NCBI GenBank assembly: GCA_009841005.1
Contig: VXMR01000148.1
Span: 1-33,708 of the forward strand
DNA: 33,708 nt
Source: Gemmatimonadales bacterium
Lineage (GTDB): Bacteria > Gemmatimonadota > Gemmatimonadetes > Palauibacterales > Palauibacteraceae
Direction: 5' to 3'
The notes under the pieces were generated by a model. The model searched no databases, was not told where the DNA came from, and saw only the letters and a list, made by a program, of their open reading frames with translations. A program made the translations under genes and the position numbers. How positions within the stretch are numbered: the stretch's first letter is position 1; every line of letters starts with the position of its first letter. Positions 29,963 through 33,708 of this stretch are shown in pieces.

Positions 29963-31555
29963 CTAGTCGGCCTCGGCGCGTACGATGCGGGCCAGACTCA
30001 CGCGGCGCGCTTGTGCGCTGGAGGCCTCCGGAAGCTCATCCAGAAAGTGAATGAGATCCGGCACTCTGTGCTCTGCCAGAGATTCGTGGCAGAAATCCCG
30101 GATTTCGTCGGCCGTGATCAGGGCCCCTTCGGCGGTGACCACGCAGGCGCAGATGAGTTCACCCAGCACGTCGTTGGGGATCCCGAGAACCACCGCTTCT
30201 TCCACCGCGGGGTGGGACCGGAGCTGCGCTTCGATTTCGGCGGGGTGAACGCTGTTACCCCCGCGAAGAATCACGTCGCTCAGGCGGCCGACGATATGCA
30301 GGTAACCCTCGGGGTCGACCATCGCAAGGTCGCCGGTCTTGAGGAAGCCGTCTTCCGTCATGGTTTTCCGGGTCCGGCCGGGCTGATGGAAGTACTCCCG
30401 CATCACGTTGAAACCGCGCACGGCGAGCTCACCGACGGACTCGATGGGGAGCTCCGCGTCCGCCTCGTCAAGCACCTTGAGTTCGACCCCCTTGAGCGGG
30501 CGGCCCACCGTGTGGGCCCGTTTCGCCTCGGGATCCGACGGGGTCGTGATCGAGACCGTGGGGGAGGTCTCGGTGAGGCCGTAGGCGCTTTCGAGATCGG
30601 GGATCAGGCGTCGGCGCACGTCGCGCACCAGGTCGGCGCCGACCGGGGCGCCCGCGATGACCCCGGTGCGCAGGGAGTCGGGCCGGACCCCGCCGCGTTC
30701 CAGCGCCCGCAGCAGCATCACGAACATGGTCGGGACGCCGTGGACGACCGTGGCCTCGTGCTCCCGCGCGAGTGCGAGCGCGACCGCCGCGTCGAAGGTC
30801 TCCTGCAGCACGAGCGTCCCGCCGGTGCCGAGCGTCATGAGCAGGGCGGTGAGCCCGAAGATGTTGGGCAGCGGGACGATGCACAGCGTTCGATCGTCGC
30901 CGTCCAACCCCAGCCGCGCCGCCGTGGCGAGGGCGGTCCGCACCAGGTTGTCGTGCGTGAGGACGACCCCCTTCGGAGCCCCCGTCGTCCCGGGCGTGTA
31001 CAGGATCGCGCACGGATCCCGCTGCGGGTCCACCTCCGTCGGCGCGAATTCCCGGCCGCGGCCGCTCGCGATGAGGTCCTCGAACTGGAAGATCCGGTCG
31101 TCGTACCAGAGGTCCTCCTCTCCGACCGTCACCACGTACTGGAGGTCCGGCAGCCGCGTAAGGAGGTTCTCGAAGCGCTGCAGATAGTCCACACCGTCCC
31201 AGTTCTCGGCCGAGATCGCGACGGCGGCCTCGGAATTCCGCAGCGTGAAACGCAACTCGCGCGCCGAACAGTTTGGACCGATGGGCACGAGGACGGCGCC
31301 CGCCTCCGCGACCGCGAGGGCCGAGATCACGAATTCGGGCCAGTTGGGCAGCTGGACCGCGACGCGGTCGCCGGGTTCGACCCCCAGGCGGTGGAGCCCC
31401 ACGGCCAGCGCGCGCGCCTGCGCCGCGACACGGGAATAGCTCCACGACCCGTCCCGCGCCCGTATGCAGGGCGCGTGCGGGCTCAACTCCGCGTGTCGGG
31501 CGAAGAGGTCGGCGACGCTGAGCGCGGCGGTCGGTGACGGTTCGGCTGGGATCAC
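29963..31555 (-). CDS. Divergent AMP-forming acid-CoA ligase-like protein lacking the C-terminal catalytic lysine
   Basis: The product is 530 residues from GTG 31555 (VIPAEPSPTAALSVADLFARHA); an open frame upstream overlaps aroB and was rejected. It is an ANL-family protein: A3 loop ILYTPGTTGAPKGVVLTH near 185-201 with Pro in place of the usual Ser in YTSGTTG, A5 YGLTETSPTVS near 325-335, A7 FLKTGDLAM with the ribose-binding Asp, and hinge GRLSDVILRGGNSVHPAEIE near 423-442. At the C-terminus, where functional enzymes have P-x-x-x-x-G-K-x-x-R, it reads DELPEASSAQARRVSLARIV; the catalytic lysine is missing. It may use another residue, do only one half-reaction, or bind without catalysis. It is 64 bases downstream of aroB, an unrelated enzyme of aromatic biosynthesis. 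Confidence 0.85.
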   Translation of the reverse strand: MIPAEPSPTAALSVADLFARHAELSPHAPCIRARDGSWSYSRVAAQARALAVGLHRLGVEPGDRVAVQLPNWPEFVISALAVAEAGAVLVPIGPNCSARELRFTLRNSEAAVAISAENWDGVDYLQRFENLLTRLPDLQYVVTVGEEDLWYDDRIFQFEDLIASGRGREFAPTEVDPQRDPCAILYTPGTTGAPKGVVLTHDNLVRTALATAARLGLDGDDRTLCIVPLPNIFGLTALLMTLGTGGTLVLQETFDAAVALALAREHEATVVHGVPTMFVMLLRALERGGVRPDSLRTGVIAGAPVGADLVRDVRRRLIPDLESAYGLTETSPTVSITTPSDPEAKRAHTVGRPLKGVELKVLDEADAELPIESVGELAVRGFNVMREYFHQPGRTRKTMTEDGFLKTGDLAMVDPEGYLHIVGRLSDVILRGGNSVHPAEIEAQLRSHPAVEEAVVLGIPNDVLGELICACVVTAEGALITADEIRDFCHESLAEHRVPDLIHFLDELPEASSAQARRVSLARIVRAEAD

Positions 31556-31619
31556 TTCGTGCCGGTCGGTAAATGGGTCTGCGAGCCCCGGGCGCTTTCC
31601 GTTACGGTCGCCGACAATG

Positions 31620-32747
31620 TCAAACGCCCCGGGCCGGTCGTAAAGCCGTTGCGAGAGGTTCTGCGAGATCTTCCTCGGCGAGAGCGAAGCTGTGTCGTCC
31701 ATCCGCGTCGGTGGCCACCTCGCCGAGGTGCGATAGGAATACGCAGCGGATCCGAGCCTGACGCGCCTTCTTGTCCTTCGACATCGCATCCCGGATCTCG
31801 GTTGGCTCGCGGTCGGTCTCCCAGTCGCCGCCGAGCCCGCACGCCTCCAGCAGCGCGGTGAGCCGTTCGGAGGTTCCCTGCTCCGTAATCCCGAGCAGTT
31901 CCCCGAGGCGCGATTCGACGCGCATGCCCGCGGCGACGGCCTCGCCGTGGAGGAGCCTGTAACCCTCGAGAGCTTCCAGCGCGTGGCCGACGGTGTGTCC
32001 GAAATTCAGGATCTCGCGGCGGCCGCGCTCCAGCGGATCGTCGCCGACCACCTCCGCCTTGTGCCGCGCGACGCGCTCGATGAGCTCCGCGGATGCGTCC
32101 GGGTCGCCGCTCGACAACGCCGAAGACCCGCGCACCATCCAGTCCCATAGTTCCACATCGAGGATCGCCGCCGTCTTCATGGCCTCCGCCAACCCGGCGC
32201 TGCGCTGGTGCCGCGGCAGCGTCTCGAGCACGGCGGGATCGATGAGTACGGCCGATGGGTGATGGAAAGCCCCGATCAGATTCTTGCCCGCTTCGGTATC
32301 GACCCCCGTCTTCCCTCCCACCGAACTGTCCAGCATGGCCAGAAGCGTCGTGGGAATCTGAATGACGGGGACGCCGCGCATGTACGTGGCCGCGACGAAA
32401 CCCGCCAGATCGCCCGCCACGCCGCCTCCGAGCGCGACGACGGCGGAATCGCGGCCGAACCGCGCGTGAAGCATGCGATCGCTCAGAGCCGCCCACTGCT
32501 CCCGGCTCTTGTTCCACTCGCCCGCGGGGAACGGGAAGAGATCGGCGGCGAGACCGGCATCCTCCAGACCGGAAACGACCCCGGCGCCATAGAGCCGCGC
32601 GACCTGGGAATCCGCGATCACGGCATACCGGTGCGCCGGCGCGTGTCGTCGGCAGACCGACGCCGCTTCGGCGAGCAGGCCCGGTTCGATGTGAATCGGG
32701 TAGCTCCCGCTTCCGGTAACCTGAACTTCCAGAGTCCTGCGGCTCAT
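31620..32747 (-). CDS. aroB: 3-dehydroquinate synthase
   Basis: The product is 375 residues from ATG 32747, with GGAGG four bases upstream, overlapping the folK stop (ATGA). It converts DAHP to 3-dehydroquinate with NAD and a divalent metal, the second step of the shikimate pathway. Seen: ALGGGVAGDLAGFVAATYMRG near 105-125, IPTTLLAMLDSSVGGKTGVD, GLAEAMKTAAI with the metal-ligand Glu, NFGHTVGHALE with a metal-ligand His, and LHGEAVAAGM with another. Order and length match AroB, not the related 2-deoxy-scyllo-inosose synthases. Shikimate leads to chorismate and para-aminobenzoate, so its pairing with folK links to folate making. Confidence 0.96.
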   Translation of the reverse strand: MSRRTLEVQVTGSGSYPIHIEPGLLAEAASVCRRHAPAHRYAVIADSQVARLYGAGVVSGLEDAGLAADLFPFPAGEWNKSREQWAALSDRMLHARFGRDSAVVALGGGVAGDLAGFVAATYMRGVPVIQIPTTLLAMLDSSVGGKTGVDTEAGKNLIGAFHHPSAVLIDPAVLETLPRHQRSAGLAEAMKTAAILDVELWDWMVRGSSALSSGDPDASAELIERVARHKAEVVGDDPLERGRREILNFGHTVGHALEALEGYRLLHGEAVAAGMRVESRLGELLGITEQGTSERLTALLEACGLGGDWETDREPTEIRDAMSKDKKARQARIRCVFLSHLGEVATDADGRHSFALAEEDLAEPLATALRPARGV

Positions 32748-33316
32748 GGGCCTCCATCGGAAGCACCGGTCAGGCGCAGATCCGTGACGGCGACACCCTC
32801 CGGTTCGATAGCGGCCGCCAACTCGGCGATCGAGCGCCCGAGCGCGGGATGTCGCCAGGCGCCGGCGACCTCCGCCAGCGGCAGGAGAACGAAGGCCCGC
32901 TCCGCGAGGGCGGCGTGTGGAATCGTCAGGCGCGGTGTCTCCGAAATCTCGTCCGCGTAGAGAAGGATGTCGAGATCGAGAGGGCGGGAGGAGAATCTCG
33001 GCGCGTCCGGGTCGCGTCCCGCGTTCGATTCGAGCTCCTTGAGGGAGACGAGCAGAGCGCCGGGCTCAAGACGGGTCCATCCCACGCAGCAGGCGTTCAG
33101 GTAGGCGGGTTGGTCCAGGCCGTACGCGGGCGCGGTCTCATAGACCCTGGAGAACCGGGGTTCGACAAGCACCGCCTTCGCCAGACGCCGCGCGGCGGCG
33201 CGCAGATGGTCGATGCGAGAACCCAGATTCGATCCCATCCCGAGGGCAACCTCCCGCAGCGAGACGTCGGTACCGGAGGATGGGACACCGGAGGATGGCC
33301 GATCGGACCCCTTCAA
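32744..33316 (-). CDS. folK: 2-amino-4-hydroxy-6-hydroxymethyldihydropteridine pyrophosphokinase (HPPK)
   Basis: The product is about 190 residues. The first in-frame start is TTG 33316, without a visible ribosome site; ATG 33250 would give about 168 residues but would cut the conserved start of ALGMGSNLGSR, so a start between them cannot be settled. HPPK transfers pyrophosphate from ATP to the pterin in folate synthesis. Motifs: LGMGSNLGSRIDHL, FSRVYETAPAYGLDQPAYLNA with the pterin-binding region, and SRPLDLDILLYADE, where the Asp pair binds magnesium, followed by IPHAALAERAFVLLPLAEVA. Downstream aroB overlaps by four bases. Confidence 0.94.
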   Translation of the reverse strand: MKGSDRPSSGVPSSGTDVSLREVALGMGSNLGSRIDHLRAAARRLAKAVLVEPRFSRVYETAPAYGLDQPAYLNACCVGWTRLEPGALLVSLKELESNAGRDPDAPRFSSRPLDLDILLYADEISETPRLTIPHAALAERAFVLLPLAEVAGAWRHPALGRSIAELAAAIEPEGVAVTDLRLTGASDGGP

Positions 33317-33337
33317 GGCGCGCCGGGCGCCGAATCG

Positions 33338-33550
33338 CTAACGACTCTCCGGGAGGATCGGGACGATGTTGTTCCCCGGATTCGTGTTGCCCGGCTCATC
33401 GAGCGCGGTGTCTTCCGTCGAATCGACGGACGGAACCGTGGGCCCGACGGTGAGGTCCAGACACCCGGTCGCCGACACCCCGGCCAAACCGATCAGGATC
33501 GCACATGTCGCCAGGAAGTGCGTGGCCCTCAGTCTCGCTCTCAATCTCAT
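33338..33550 (-). CDS. Small lipoprotein of unknown function
   Basis: The product is 70 residues from ATG 33550, with AGAGG six bases upstream; the frame extends further but without a good site. A basic start (MRLRARLR), a hydrophobic core and VSATGC (Cys30) suggest a lipoprotein, though Ala at the -3 site is only a fair lipobox. The mature part is about 40 residues, acidic and rich in Thr, Pro and Asn (DLTVGPTVPSVDSTEDTALDEPGNTNPGNN), like a spacer. The next gene, folK, is 21 bases downstream. No family is recognised. Confidence 0.55.
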   Translation of the reverse strand: MRLRARLRATHFLATCAILIGLAGVSATGCLDLTVGPTVPSVDSTEDTALDEPGNTNPGNNIVPILPESR

Positions 33551-33708
33551 GTATGCCTCTGTACTCTTGCTCGGGGGTCGTTCTCCGCGGCCGGAAGCTA
33601 GTGGGGCGGACGACCGCCGCACAACGAGGAAACGTCCGAAGTCCGCCTTTTCTGACACGCCGAGTCCGGGATGCGCGGAGGCCCCCCGGGCGCACCCCGG
33701 GGCGCCCC

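Noticed and set aside
27671..31537. A 1,288-codon open frame on the plus strand
   Set aside because: It is antisense to the NYN-LOTUS and AMP-ligase genes, has arginine/valine-rich composition with no motifs, and arises from high-GC codon bias.
31556..31789. N-terminal extension of the AMP-ligase into the aroB 3' region
   Set aside because: The extension overlaps aroB coding sequence, has shadow composition, and the family normally starts near LADLFARHA, which GTG 31555 provides.

Overview
The window is high-GC bacterial chromosomal DNA, densely packed. Many neighbouring genes overlap by 1-4 bases (ATGA, GTGA or TGATG junctions), so most are probably translationally coupled. The gene mix suggests a heterotrophic soil or marine bacterium: an exported BNR/VPS10-type repeat protein, a CocE-type hydrolase, a Tat-dependent amidase, an exported gamma-glutamyltransferase, SCO/CtaG oxidase assembly, and many lipoproteins. 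This is the style of Gemmatimonadota and related lineages, but no rRNA or other decisive marker is present, so the assignment is an inference. I found no tRNA, rRNA, CRISPR array, insertion sequence or phage gene.

Layout. (1) 1-10481, minus strand: a long gene train reading from a sugar nucleotidyltransferase through a LeuA/homocitrate-synthase-like enzyme, an exported unknown, NAD-type isocitrate dehydrogenase, two small membrane proteins, glutaryl-CoA dehydrogenase and a CocE-like lipoprotein hydrolase, to a BNR/VPS10 repeat protein cut by the window edge. (2) 10617-15053, plus strand: a tightly overlapped operon of a DUF1499 protein, a lipoprotein of unknown function, a DUF445 membrane protein, SCO (copper chaperone) and CtaG (cytochrome oxidase assembly). 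(3) 15066-18529, minus strand: CutA, a long-chain acyl-CoA synthetase and a TPR protein behind a near-consensus promoter, then a Trm112-like zinc-ribbon protein whose 3' end is partly duplicated. (4) 18889-20941, plus strand: a 94-residue GatC/AtzG-like protein overlapping a Tat-signal amidase. (5) 20949-33550, minus strand: a small lipoprotein, folK, aroB, a divergent AMP-forming ligase, a NYN-LOTUS-HhH RNA-processing fusion, 3-methyladenine DNA glycosylase, an NhaC antiporter, lysA, a DEAD-box helicase and gamma-glutamyltransferase.

The strongest leads are: the 748-residue protein that joins a NYN nuclease domain, two OST-HTH/LOTUS domains, a long basic disordered linker and a C-terminal helix-hairpin-helix; its unusually structured leader, in which one segment can pair with either of two partners; an AMP-ligase that lacks the C-terminal catalytic lysine; and a cytoplasmic-looking small partner encoded with a Tat-exported amidase.

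Functions rest on motif recognition by eye. Promoter, terminator and RNA-structure calls are pattern matches without computed scores.
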